DNA of 32,310 bases from Clostridia bacterium (GTDB taxonomy: Bacteria > Bacillota > Clostridia > Oscillospirales > Acutalibacteraceae). The stretch lies in contig JAFXDE010000021.1 of the NCBI GenBank assembly GCA_017516315.1, positions 1 to 32,310 on the forward strand. Direction: 5' to 3'. Shown here piece by piece: positions 1 through 8,409 of this stretch (positions are counted from its first letter, which is position 1; every line of letters begins with the position of its first letter). A program made the position numbers and the translations under genes. The notes beneath the pieces are model-generated. The model made no database searches. It saw only the letters and a program-made list of their open reading frames with translations, and was not told the origin of the DNA.

Positions 1-70
1 GTGTGATTTCTGTTGAGAGTTCCTGTGGCTCGATATTGCCGTAATAAAATTCTTCTATAATATTCGACAC
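1..70 (-). CDS. N-terminal fragment of a DUF6809-like small protein
   Basis: This is the first 23 codons of a minus-strand gene running off the left edge. It starts with GTG at 68-70, preceded by an AAGGGGTGA ribosome binding site that overlaps the stop of the upstream small gene, so the two are translationally linked. The visible peptide contains EEFYYGNIEPQE. A start like 'I-E-x-L/F-Y-Y-G-N-I-x-P' is, from memory, typical of the DUF6809 family of short clostridial proteins often found in integrative elements. Function is unknown. The family call rests on about a dozen residues. Confidence 0.55.
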   Translation of the reverse strand, partial: MSNIIEEFYYGNIEPQELSTEIT

Positions 71-81
71 AAAATCACCCC

Positions 82-237
82 TTACTTTTCGCTTTTATCA
101 ATAATTTTCAGCAACAGTTCATCAACATCCTCTGTGGGTAAATTCTCTGCCAAGAGCATATTACGGAACTCGTTCATTCCATTGATAAGTAGATTGCACT
201 CAAAATCCGTAAACTTAATTTTTACTTTTTTTCTCAT
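82..237 (-). CDS. Small hypothetical protein, 51 aa
   Basis: A complete minus-strand ORF of 51 residues (begins MRKKVKIKFTDFE, ends KIIDKSEK). A strong AGGAGG ribosome binding site lies nine bases before the ATG, and the next gene's ribosome binding site overlaps its stop. Charged and hydrophobic residues alternate in a way that suggests two short helices, with no membrane segment. Small proteins of this type are often paired with DUF6809-like genes in clostridial integrative elements, but I do not recognise a named family. A weak promoter may lie upstream near 270-300 (a TAGAAT-like -10 on the minus strand). Start and strand are well supported; function is unknown. Confidence 0.7.
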   Translation of the reverse strand: MRKKVKIKFTDFECNLLINGMNEFRNMLLAENLPTEDVDELLLKIIDKSEK

Positions 238-313
238 AAAAAATGACCTCCTGTTATTTAGTAGCTTTATTCTACCTTATAACAGAAGGTTAGTCGAATG
301 TACGGATACAAAA

Positions 314-343
314 ACTCCCTCTGCCATTTCTGACAAAGGGAGT
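314..343 (-). terminator. Rho-independent terminator downstream of ppdK
   Basis: The 7-bp stem ACTCCCT / AGGGAGT (314-320 with 337-343) has a 16-base loop and is followed on the minus strand by TTTTTG. It is the first terminator after ppdK, about 135 bases past its stop, and separates ppdK from the two small genes at the left edge. Confidence 0.7.
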
Positions 344-351
344 CGTTTTAA

Positions 352-472
352 TTAGATATACAGTTTTACTTCAATATCGTTCCAATTATGCACACGTCTT
401 TTTGTGGACTTGGAGTAGAGATACTCTTTTGCGTCCTCAACTGTCAATGTGAACTGAGCGAAGTTGAAATAA
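352..472 (-). pseudogene. Possible 3' remnant of an unidentified gene
   Basis: On the minus strand, in a frame different from ppdK, the sequence is open for about 40 codons from near the ppdK stop to a TAA at 352-354, just before the terminator. The translation looks protein-like (NYFNFAQFTLTVEDAKEY, then LYSKSTKRRVHNWNDIEV, ending KLYI). There is no plausible start codon with a ribosome binding site. This would fit the tail of a gene truncated when material was inserted or deleted next to ppdK. An open stretch of 40 codons can occur by chance, so this is a weak call. Confidence 0.25.
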
Positions 473-476
473 TTAC

Positions 477-3110
477 TTATTTCCTGCCATTGGCAATAGC
501 TGCCTGAGCTGCTGCAAGTCTTGCGATGGGTACACGGAAGGGTGAGCAGGATACATAGTCGAGGCCAATCTTGTGGCAGAATTCAACTGATGTGGGATCA
601 CCGCCGTGTTCACCGCAGATACCGCAGTGAAGCTTAGCGTTAACGGGCTTACCAAGCTTGATGGACATTTCCATAAGCTTACCAACACCTGTCTGGTCAA
701 GCTTTGCGAAGGGATCGTTTTCGAAGATCTTTGCATCGTAGTATGCATCAAGGAACTTACCTGCGTCGTCACGGCTGAAGCCGAAGGTCATCTGGGTAAG
801 GTCATTTGTACCGAAGCAGAAGAAGTCAGCTTCCTTAGCGATTTCGTCAGCTGTAAGAGCAGCTCTGGGGATTTCGATCATGGTACCAACTTCATACTTA
901 AGATCTGAGCCTGCTGCTGCGATTTCAGCGTCAGCTGTAGCAACAACTACTGCCTTAACATACTTGAGTTCCTTAACATCGCCTGCAAGGGGAATCATAA
1001 TTTCGGGAACGATGTTCCAGTCGGGATGTGCCTTGTTTACATTGATAGCTGCACGGATAACAGCAGCTGTCTGCATCTTAGCGATTTCGGGATATGTTAC
1101 TGCAAGACGGCAGCCACGGTGACCCATCATGGGGTTGAACTCGTGGAGAGAAGCGATGATGTTCTTGATGTCTTCTACAGTTTTGCCCTGTGCTGCTGCG
1201 AGTGCTGCGATGTCAGCTTCCTCTGTGGGAACGAACTCGTGGAGAGGAGGATCGAGGAAACGGATGGTAACGGGGTTACCTTCAAGTGCCTCGTAAAGTG
1301 CTTCAAAGTCGCCCTGCTGCATGGGAAGAATCTTAGCAAGAGCTGCTTCTCTTTCTTCTACTGTATCGGAGCAGATCATTTCACGGAATGCTGCGATTCT
1401 GTCAGCCTCGAAGAACATGTGCTCTGTACGGCAAAGACCGATACCTTCTGCACCAAGCTCAACAGCCTTCTTAGCGTCAGCGGGTGTATCTGCATTTGTT
1501 CTAACCTTAAGGGTTCTGAACTCGTCAGCCCAGCCCATGATTGTGCCGAAGTTGCCGGAGATTTCAGCGTCTACTGTGGGGATGATACCGTCGTAGATAT
1601 TACCTGTAGAACCGTCGATAGAAATTTCTGAGCCTTCAGTGAAGGTCTTGCCTGCGAGAACGAACTTTTTGTTTTCTTCGTCCATAGCGATTTCCTGACA
1701 ACCGGAAACGCAGCAGGTACCCATACCACGGGCAACAACAGCTGCATGAGAGGTCATACCGCCACGAACTGTGAGGATACCCTGAGAAGCCTTCATACCT
1801 GTGATATCTTCGGGAGATGTTTCAAGACGTACAAGGATAACCTTTTCGCCTCTTGCATTCCATGCTTCTGCGTCTTCAGCAGTGAATACTACCTTACCGC
1901 AAGCAGCGCCGGGAGAAGCGCCGAGACCCTTACCGATGGGAGTTGACTTCTTGAGAGCCTTTACATCGAACTGAGGATGAAGAAGAGTGTCAAGGTTTCT
2001 GGGATCGATCATTGCAACAGCTTCTTCCTTGGTCTTGTGACCTTCAGCAACGAGGTCAACAGCGATCTGAAGAGCAGCCTGTGCAGTTCTCTTACCGTTT
2101 CTTGTCTGAAGCATATAGAGCTTTTCGTTTTCAACTGTGAACTCCATATCCTGCATATCGTGATAGTGATTTTCGAGAAGTGCGCAAACTTCTGTGAACT
2201 GCTTGAAAGCAGCGGGGAATTTTTCTTCCATTTCAGCGATGGGCATCGGAGTTCTTACACCGGCAACAACATCTTCGCCCTGTGCGTTTGTAAGGAATTC
2301 ACCCATAAGCTTCTTTTCACCGGTAGCGGGGTCACGTGTGAAAGCAACACCTGTACCGCAGTCTTCACCCATGTTACCGAATGCCATTGCCTGAACGTTA
2401 ACAGCAGTACCCCATGAGTAAGGAATATCGTTGTCACGGCGATAAACGTTTGCACGGGGGTTGTCCCATGAACGGAAAACTGCCTTAACAGCGCCCATAA
2501 GCTGTTCTTTGGGATCTGTGGGGAAGTCTTCGCCGATCTTTGCTTTGTATTCAGCCTTGAACTGCTCTGCGAGCTCCTTGAGGTCAGCAGCGGTGAGCTC
2601 AGTATCCTGAGTAACGCCTCTGTCTTCCTTCATTTTGTCGATAAGCTCTTCGAAGTATTTCTTACCAACTTCCATAACAACGTCAGAATACATCTGAATG
2701 AATCTTCTGTAGCAGTCATAAGCCCATCTTTCGTTGCCTGACTTTTCAGCCATAACCTTAACAACTTCTTCGTTAAGACCGAGGTTAAGGATTGTATCCA
2801 TCATACCGGGCATGGAAGCACGTGCACCTGAACGGACTGATACGAGAAGGGGCTTCTCGAGATCGCCGAACTTTTTACCGGTGATTTCTTCCATCTTGTC
2901 GATGTTTTCCATAATCTCAGCAACGATTTCGTCGTTGATCTTACGGCCGTCTTCATAATACTGTGTGCAGGCTTCTGTTGTGATTGTGAAGCCCTGAGGA
3001 ACGGGAAGGCCAAGATTGGTCATTTCAGCGAGGTTAGCACCCTTACCGCCGAGAAGCTCTCTCATTGTGCCGTTGCCTTCTTTAAAAAGGTATACCCATT
3101 TTTTGCTCAT
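477..3110 (-). CDS. ppdK: Pyruvate, phosphate dikinase
   Basis: Cytosolic enzyme interconverting pyruvate + ATP + Pi with PEP + AMP + PPi. In anaerobes it links glycolysis and gluconeogenesis and can conserve energy through PPi. At 877 residues it has the usual family length. The N-terminal ATP-grasp domain opens with FKEGNG and LLGGKGANLAEM. The central phosphohistidine domain has GGMTSHAAVVARG with the swivelling histidine near residue 455. The C-terminal TIM-barrel carries the PEP-binding and catalytic-cysteine motif LHCGICGEHGGD near residue 830. Start: ATG preceded by AGGAGGAG. It stands alone with a promoter upstream at 3195-3223. It is divergent from the ABC transporter operon and has no regulator beside it. 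Confidence 0.98.
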   Translation of the reverse strand: MSKKWVYLFKEGNGTMRELLGGKGANLAEMTNLGLPVPQGFTITTEACTQYYEDGRKINDEIVAEIMENIDKMEEITGKKFGDLEKPLLVSVRSGARASMPGMMDTILNLGLNEEVVKVMAEKSGNERWAYDCYRRFIQMYSDVVMEVGKKYFEELIDKMKEDRGVTQDTELTAADLKELAEQFKAEYKAKIGEDFPTDPKEQLMGAVKAVFRSWDNPRANVYRRDNDIPYSWGTAVNVQAMAFGNMGEDCGTGVAFTRDPATGEKKLMGEFLTNAQGEDVVAGVRTPMPIAEMEEKFPAAFKQFTEVCALLENHYHDMQDMEFTVENEKLYMLQTRNGKRTAQAALQIAVDLVAEGHKTKEEAVAMIDPRNLDTLLHPQFDVKALKKSTPIGKGLGASPGAACGKVVFTAEDAEAWNARGEKVILVRLETSPEDITGMKASQGILTVRGGMTSHAAVVARGMGTCCVSGCQEIAMDEENKKFVLAGKTFTEGSEISIDGSTGNIYDGIIPTVDAEISGNFGTIMGWADEFRTLKVRTNADTPADAKKAVELGAEGIGLCRTEHMFFEADRIAAFREMICSDTVEEREAALAKILPMQQGDFEALYEALEGNPVTIRFLDPPLHEFVPTEEADIAALAAAQGKTVEDIKNIIASLHEFNPMMGHRGCRLAVTYPEIAKMQTAAVIRAAINVNKAHPDWNIVPEIMIPLAGDVKELKYVKAVVVATADAEIAAAGSDLKYEVGTMIEIPRAALTADEIAKEADFFCFGTNDLTQMTFGFSRDDAGKFLDAYYDAKIFENDPFAKLDQTGVGKLMEMSIKLGKPVNAKLHCGICGEHGGDPTSVEFCHKIGLDYVSCSPFRVPIARLAAAQAAIANGRK

Positions 3111-3194
3111 TGGAATCTCCTCCTAAAAAATAATTTATTGGTTTAAGTTACAGCAAAGAGAGTATAGAAATACCCACCTACTGTTTCATCCTTT

Positions 3195-3223
3195 AGTTTA
3201 ACAGATTTTCCCCTTGTTGTCTA
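3195..3223 (-). promoter_or_regulatory. Predicted ppdK promoter
   Basis: Minus-strand TAGACA (-35, at 3218-3223) and TAAACT (-10, at 3195-3200) are separated by exactly 17 bases, about 85 bases upstream of the ppdK ATG. They match the sigma-A consensus at five of six and four of six positions. The rest of the 307-base divergent region (3111-3417) is AT-rich and holds the oppositely oriented promoter and a leader hairpin, with no gene that I can see. Confidence 0.5.
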
Positions 3224-3339
3224 TTGTTTTTTTACATATAGATTACCCGTTTTTATCGTCAAATTTGTCAAATTTTACAGAGATTTCTGTTACAGCTTAT
3301 TATTAGCTTGAATATTATGTGAATTTTTTTCTTTATATA

Positions 3340-3368
3340 TAGAAATTAAGGTAAGTTTATGTTAAAAT
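3340..3368 (+). promoter_or_regulatory. Predicted promoter of the ABC transporter operon
   Basis: TAGAAA (3340-3345) and TAAAAT (3363-3368) with a 17-base spacer fit a sigma-A promoter. A start site around 3375 would put the inverted repeat at 3374-3402 at the very 5' end of the mRNA. Confidence 0.45.
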
Positions 3369-3373
3369 GTTAC

Positions 3374-3402
3374 ATTGATATAGAATCAACATTTATATCA
3401 AT
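3374..3402 (+). promoter_or_regulatory. Inverted repeat between promoter and ribosome binding site
   Basis: ATTGATAT (3374-3381) and ATATCAAT (3395-3402) form a perfect 8-bp inverted repeat with a 13-base spacer. It ends one base before the AAAGGAG ribosome binding site of the gene at 3418. It could be an operator for an unseen repressor or a 5'-terminal mRNA hairpin. The sequence alone does not decide. Confidence 0.45.
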
Positions 3403-3417
3403 AAAGGAGTCTTAACT

Positions 3418-4059
3418 ATGAATAAAAAGCTTATTACTGTTATTGCTGTTATTATAATCGCAGTTATCGCCGTTTGTTTTGCCACCCGCAGCGGAAATGA
3501 CACTCAGGAAACCACTGCGCCTGCAGAAGGACAGCCTATTACCGTAAATCTTGAGCCCGAAACAGAAACTGTACCGTCAAAAACCTCGGCCTATGATAAA
3601 AAAATTACCGTTACTCTTCCTATCGACATCGTAGACAAGGAATACGGTGACGACCTGGATGCCTTCGCAGAAGCTAACGGATATGTCTATGCCAAAAAGA
3701 AGGGCAACGATATGGTTAAAATCAAAATGCGCGAATATTCCTATAAGCTCCTTCTCACCTCCGTGGGCATCGAAACCGTCAGCGGTATCGGCTACGCCAT
3801 GGACTCGGGAGATTATCATTTTGTAGATAAATTAGCTAAATACAACAGCGATTTCAGTGAAATCGTTTTCACTGTAGACAAGGAAAAATACGAGGCAGCC
3901 GAAAACAAAGACGAATTTTTCACCATTGCTGCCTTCTACTGCCACTACTATCAGAAATTTTTAGAGGATAACAAGGCAACCTGTAAAATAACCGTATGCG
4001 AAAAGGGTACCAAAAACCTTATCGAAACAAGAGAAATAAAAGCGAAGGACCTGGAGTAA
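3418..4059 (+). CDS. Membrane-anchored extracytoplasmic protein of the ABC transporter operon
   Basis: 213 residues. Residues 4-22 form one hydrophobic segment after MNKK. Its cysteine follows IAV, which does not fit a standard lipobox, so an uncleaved anchor seems more likely than a lipoprotein. A Thr/Glu/Pro-rich linker (about 29-58) leads to a soluble domain of about 150 residues rich in lysine and tyrosine, with no motif that I recognise. The ribosome binding site is AAAGGAG. An ABC ATPase follows after 71 bases and its permease after that, so this is probably an accessory subunit displayed outside the membrane. The partnership is inferred from gene order only. Confidence 0.75.
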   Translation: MNKKLITVIAVIIIAVIAVCFATRSGNDTQETTAPAEGQPITVNLEPETETVPSKTSAYDKKITVTLPIDIVDKEYGDDLDAFAEANGYVYAKKKGNDMVKIKMREYSYKLLLTSVGIETVSGIGYAMDSGDYHFVDKLAKYNSDFSEIVFTVDKEKYEAAENKDEFFTIAAFYCHYYQKFLEDNKATCKITVCEKGTKNLIETREIKAKDLE

Positions 4060-4130
4060 TCGGAACCGCGCCCTGAAGCTTTCATCGCAAATGTGTATTG
4101 TGAATTTTCACTTACTGAAGGAGTAATACT

Positions 4131-4832
4131 ATGAGCTTTATCGAATTCGAAAATGTATACAGAAGATACCAAACAGGCGAAATCATCATTCCTGCCGTAG
4201 ACGGTGTCAGCTTTTCCATCGAAAAGGGAGAATTCTGCCTTATTATCGGCACCAGCGGCGCAGGTAAATCCACCGTCCTTAATATCCTCGGCGGTATGGA
4301 CTCCTGCGATGACGGTAAGGTCCGTGTAGCAGGCAGACCCATCACCGACCTTTCCAAAAGCGAGCTTGTAGATTACCGTAGGTATGAGGTAGGCTTTATC
4401 TTCCAGTTCTATAATCTCGTACCGAATCTTACGGCACTCGAAAACGTAGAGCTTGCCACACAGATGTGTAAAAAGCCCGTAAAGCCCGAAGAAATTTTGG
4501 CAAGAGTAGGACTCAAGGAAAGACTCGACAATTTCCCCTCGCAGCTTTCAGGCGGTGAGCAGCAGAGAGTTTCCATCGCTCGCGCACTGGCAAAGAACCC
4601 GAAAATCCTTCTCTGTGACGAGCCTACCGGCGCATTAGACTACCGTACCAGCAAGCAGATACTCTCTCTTCTTCATAAGCAGTGCAGAGAAACAGGCACC
4701 ACCGTCGTAGTTATCACCCATAACCAGGCTCTTGCCGCAATGGCTGACAGAATTATCACCATGCGCTCGGGCAGAGTGGTACAGATAGCGGTCAATGACC
4801 GTCCCGTACCTGTAGAAAAGCTCGAATGGTAA
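4131..4832 (+). CDS. ABC transporter ATP-binding protein, MacB/LolD type
   Basis: 233-residue ATPase that should power the FtsX-type permease encoded 29 bases downstream. Visible motifs: Walker A GTSGAGKS (residues 40-47), Q-loop in [10 protein letters not shown] (about 89-98), signature LSGGEQQR (139-146), Walker [13 protein letters not shown] (about 159-170) and switch histidine in VVITHN. The [13 protein letters not shown] segment is typical of the lipoprotein-release, macrolide-export and peptide-sensing ABC subfamily, whose members usually act by mechanotransmission on periplasmic or extracellular partners instead of classic substrate translocation. The ribosome binding site is GAAGGAG. 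The substrate cannot be read from the sequence. Confidence 0.95.
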   Translation: MSFIEFENVYRRYQTGEIIIPAVDGVSFSIEKGEFCLIIGTSGAGKSTVLNILGGMDSCDDGKVRVAGRPITDLSKSELVDYRRYEVGFIFQFYNLVPNLTALENVELATQMCKKPVKPEEILARVGLKERLDNFPSQLSGGEQQRVSIARALAKNPKILLCDEPTGALDYRTSKQILSLLHKQCRETGTTVVVITHNQALAAMADRIITMRSGRVVQIAVNDRPVPVEKLEW

Positions 4833-4861
4833 GCCGAAGTATAAATCGAGGATAATATAAA

Positions 4862-7800
4862 ATGAACAAGAAAAAAATAAACACAATTCTAATAACCGAT
4901 ACTCGGCGTACCATCGAAAGATCCTTTTCCAGATTTATTTCGATTATTTCCATAGTAGCTCTCGGTGTCAGCTTTTTCGCAGGTATGAATGCCATCGCAC
5001 CTAATATGTATGACACGGCAGAGAAATATGTGGAAGACAGTAACGCTATGGATATTCAGATCATCTCCACGGCAGGTCTTACAGAAAACGATGTGGCTGT
5101 TATCGGCTCCGTGACCGGCGTAGAAAGCATAAGCGGCGAAAAATTCGTTGACGGCGTGGTCAAGGTAAACGGTGAGCCCGTAAACGATATTGACGGCTCA
5201 GAAATGACAGTGAGAGCCTACAGTCTCGACATAAACAAGGTCTATGCGGCTGCAAACGGTGCAGATGACCCCTACTTTATGAACCGACCTCAGCTTATAG
5301 ACGGCTCCTGGCCTACATCCTCAAATCAGTGTCTCGTAGACGCGAGCACGCTCTCTACTCCCGAGGAATTTAAAATAGGCTCCGTTATTACCCTTTCGGG
5401 CGACGGAACAGATATAGGCTCTTCTCTCCAGAACAAGGATTACACCGTAGTAGGTATCATCCGTACTCCTCTCTATATCTCCTATGACAGAGGTAATACC
5501 ACTGTAGGTACAGGTAAGCTTGGCACCTTCATTTATCTCCCGTCGGAGAATTTTCTCAGTGAATACTATTCTTCAATTTCCATAAAAATCGCGGGAAGTG
5601 AGAATTACGACACCTTCTCTGAGGAATACGACAGCTTCATAGCTCCCTACAGAGATTATATCGAGAAAATTTCCACCGAGCTTTTAGCTCCGAGAATAGC
5701 ATCTCTTAAGGCAGAATATTCGGAGCTTGTAGTAAAAAGTGAAATCGAGTACGCCGAAGCCAAGGCTGACATCGAGCTTCAGCTTGCCAATGCAGAGGAG
5801 CAGGTAAAGCAGATTCTCGACCTTGCCGCAAACGGAGATAAAATGCTCACCGAGTACAAGCAGCAGTACAACGATAAGGCTATGGAAGCCAAAAACGCTC
5901 TTGACTCTGGAAAAAACGAACATTCGGCACAGTACACTCTCTGGGAAACGAAAAGAGAAGAGTATAACCAGGCCAAGGCTACCATAGAAAAATACGCTAA
6001 TGCAGATATAAACCTCGCTACGGCGAAAACCGAATATAATACTACTAAAACACAGGTTGACTCTATGCTTTCCATGGTGGATTACTTAGAGCAGCTGGTA
6101 GTGACCACCCGTTCCGCTATGGATCAGTTCGACGCCACTCAGGAGGATACGGTCGGTCAGCTTATTTCCAAATTCGAGCAGTCCGGTCTCGTAGGCCAGG
6201 AGGTTGACAATATTATTTCCTCCGTCAACTCTCTTACCGCAGTAGGCACTGCCGAGGAAATGATGGCATATATGGAGCCGCAGCTTCAGTCCTTTGAAGC
6301 CAAGCTTTCTGCTTCAAAGCAGGAGCTTTCAGCTGCTCAGACCACTCTTGCCGAAAAAAAGGCACAGCTCGACAAGGCAGAGGAATTAGTCGGCAAGCTT
6401 CAACAGGCACAGACGAAATTAGACCAGGCACAGGTACAGCTTCAGGAGGCGGAAAATCAGCTCACCTCCGCAGGCTATGACATACAGATAGGCGAATTAG
6501 AGGTTCTTTCACAGCTCAGTGATATGAAAAATCAGATCAACACCTTTGAAACCAACCTTATCATCGCCAAAGATAAAGCTCCTACCGTAGAGGCCGACTT
6601 CGAGCAGGCAAAGCTCAAGGCTAACGAAGAGCTCGAAAATGCACGAAATCAGCTCGATGCGGCAAAGAATTTCCTTTTAGGTCTCGATAATGCCAAATGG
6701 TATGTAAACGACAGAGATGACTGTCTTTTAGGCTTCGAGGAGTACGGTCAGACTGCAGCGCGTACTGCCGCCATAGCCTTCCTCTTCCCCTGGTTCTTCT
6801 TTATCGTGGCGGCCCTTATGTGTCTGAACACTATGGCACGAATGATAGAGGAGGAAAGAACGAGACTCGGCACCTTCAAGGCGCTCGGCTTTACGGATAC
6901 GGAAATCATCGCCAAATATCTCGTTTATGCAGGTCTTGCTTCTACGATAGGCAGTGTGGCAGGCTCATTTATGGGCTTCGCACTTTTCCCGACTCTGGCA
7001 CATACGGCCTTCGGTATTCTCTATGACCTTCCCGAAATGGTCATTAAGTACCGCTTCTCCTTCGCTCTTCCCGCTATCATTATTTCTATCGCTTCCACTG
7101 TAGGCGTAACCTACTACACCTGCTACAAAAATCTCAAGGTGGTTCCGTCCACTCTTATGAGACCGAAGGCTCCCAAGGGCGGAAAGAGAGTCCTTCTCGA
7201 AAAGCTGCCGCAGATATGGAACAGACTCAGCTTCACCTGGAAGGTTACCTTCCGTAATGTTTTCCGTAATCTTAAGCGCTTCCTTATGGCTACGGGTGGT
7301 GTTCTCGGCTGTACGGCTCTTCTTTTGGCCGCTTTCGGTCTGAACGATTCCATTCATCAGATTATGGACAGACAGTTCACCGACGAAAACAAGATCTGGC
7401 GCTACGATATGCAGATAGTTCTTAACGGCTCCTACGATACCACCGTCTCCTCCTGTGAGGGATATGACTTCATAAAGAGTCAGGCAAGTATCGGTTCGGC
7501 TATGCTCGAATATATGGAGGTTTTCGAAGCAACCAACGAAAAGGGTGACAAGCCTCTTGAGGTATATATGCTCGTTCCCGAGGATGCCTCCGCCGTAGGC
7601 AACTACATCGCCCTCAACGATGCGAAAACCAAAGAGCCTCTTCCCATTACCTCGGCAGGTGCCATTATCACTGATAAGCTCGCCAAGGAGCTGGATATCT
7701 CTCCCGGCGACACCATTGACATTATCATAAATGACGGCTACAGCGTTAAGGTACCTGTTTCAGGCATAGCAGAAAACTACTGCTTCCATTATATCTATAT

Positions 7801-8395
7801 GACTAAGGAGCTTTACAAATCTGTTTTCGGCATAAATCCTCTTTACAACTATGTTTCGGCTAATCTTGCCATCCCCGATATGGAGCAGGAGCAGAAGGCT
7901 CTTTTGGCCAAGGAGCTTATGAGTGAATACGGCATCAGCGCCGTAGCCTTCACCAGTCAGATTCAAAACTCCTTCCAGAACATTATGAACTCCATTAATT
8001 ATATCGTAATTATTCTCATTGTCTGTGCAGGACTTTTAGCCTTCATCGTTCTTTATAATCTTTCTGTTATCAATATTACAGAAAGAATAAGAGAAATCGC
8101 CACTATCAAGGTTTTAGGCTTTGACGATATGGAGGTTTCCTCTTACATCTTCCGCGAAAACATTATTCTGACCCTTATCGGTACTCTTCAGGGCCTTTTC
8201 TGGGGCGTTGTCGTTCACCGTCTGGTGCTTATGGTAGCAGAGGTAGATATTATCACCTTCGTAAGAGACATCTCCTTTATGAGCTTCCTTTACTCGGTAG
8301 CTCTGTCCTTCGCCTTCTCTATGACGGTAAACCTCGTCCTTCACTACAAGCTGAAGAAAATCGATATGGTTGAATCTCTTAAATCAATAGAATAA
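4862..8395 (+). CDS. Giant FtsX-family ABC permease with extracytoplasmic coiled coil
   Basis: 1177 residues, much longer than a MacB-type permease (about 400-650). A first membrane segment (about residues 23-44) is followed by a MacB-like extracytoplasmic domain to about 275. A very long Glu/Gln/Ala/Lys-rich coiled coil (about 278-605) with heptad-like spacing comes next. A first FtsX core (about 634-760) contains RMIEEERTRLGTFKALGF. A further membrane segment (about 801-828), a second extracytoplasmic domain and a final FtsX core (about 1046-1177, with ITERIREIATIKVLGF) complete it. The fold is thus a duplicated FtsX permease with a stalk. The partner ATPase is immediately upstream. Proteins like this occur in Clostridia as unannotated ABC permeases; the substrate is unknown. 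Confidence 0.93.
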   Translation: MNKKKINTILITDTRRTIERSFSRFISIISIVALGVSFFAGMNAIAPNMYDTAEKYVEDSNAMDIQIISTAGLTENDVAVIGSVTGVESISGEKFVDGVVKVNGEPVNDIDGSEMTVRAYSLDINKVYAAANGADDPYFMNRPQLIDGSWPTSSNQCLVDASTLSTPEEFKIGSVITLSGDGTDIGSSLQNKDYTVVGIIRTPLYISYDRGNTTVGTGKLGTFIYLPSENFLSEYYSSISIKIAGSENYDTFSEEYDSFIAPYRDYIEKISTELLAPRIASLKAEYSELVVKSEIEYAEAKADIELQLANAEEQVKQILDLAANGDKMLTEYKQQYNDKAMEAKNALDSGKNEHSAQYTLWETKREEYNQAKATIEKYANADINLATAKTEYNTTKTQVDSMLSMVDYLEQLVVTTRSAMDQFDATQEDTVGQLISKFEQSGLVGQEVDNIISSVNSLTAVGTAEEMMAYMEPQLQSFEAKLSASKQELSAAQTTLAEKKAQLDKAEELVGKLQQAQTKLDQAQVQLQEAENQLTSAGYDIQIGELEVLSQLSDMKNQINTFETNLIIAKDKAPTVEADFEQAKLKANEELENARNQLDAAKNFLLGLDNAKWYVNDRDDCLLGFEEYGQTAARTAAIAFLFPWFFFIVAALMCLNTMARMIEEERTRLGTFKALGFTDTEIIAKYLVYAGLASTIGSVAGSFMGFALFPTLAHTAFGILYDLPEMVIKYRFSFALPAIIISIASTVGVTYYTCYKNLKVVPSTLMRPKAPKGGKRVLLEKLPQIWNRLSFTWKVTFRNVFRNLKRFLMATGGVLGCTALLLAAFGLNDSIHQIMDRQFTDENKIWRYDMQIVLNGSYDTTVSSCEGYDFIKSQASIGSAMLEYMEVFEATNEKGDKPLEVYMLVPEDASAVGNYIALNDAKTKEPLPITSAGAIITDKLAKELDISPGDTIDIIINDGYSVKVPVSGIAENYCFHYIYMTKELYKSVFGINPLYNYVSANLAIPDMEQEQKALLAKELMSEYGISAVAFTSQIQNSFQNIMNSINYIVIILIVCAGLLAFIVLYNLSVINITERIREIATIKVLGFDDMEVSSYIFRENIILTLIGTLQGLFWGVVVHRLVLMVAEVDIITFVRDISFMSFLYSVALSFAFSMTVNLVLHYKLKKIDMVESLKSIE

Positions 8396-8409
8396 GGAGA
8401 GAAAAGCTT

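Noticed and set aside
473-772. Minus-strand ORF inside ppdK
   Set aside because: Out-of-frame shadow of the ppdK coding sequence with no ribosome binding site. Similar shadows inside the ABC permease, EF-G-like, copA and other genes were rejected for the same reason.
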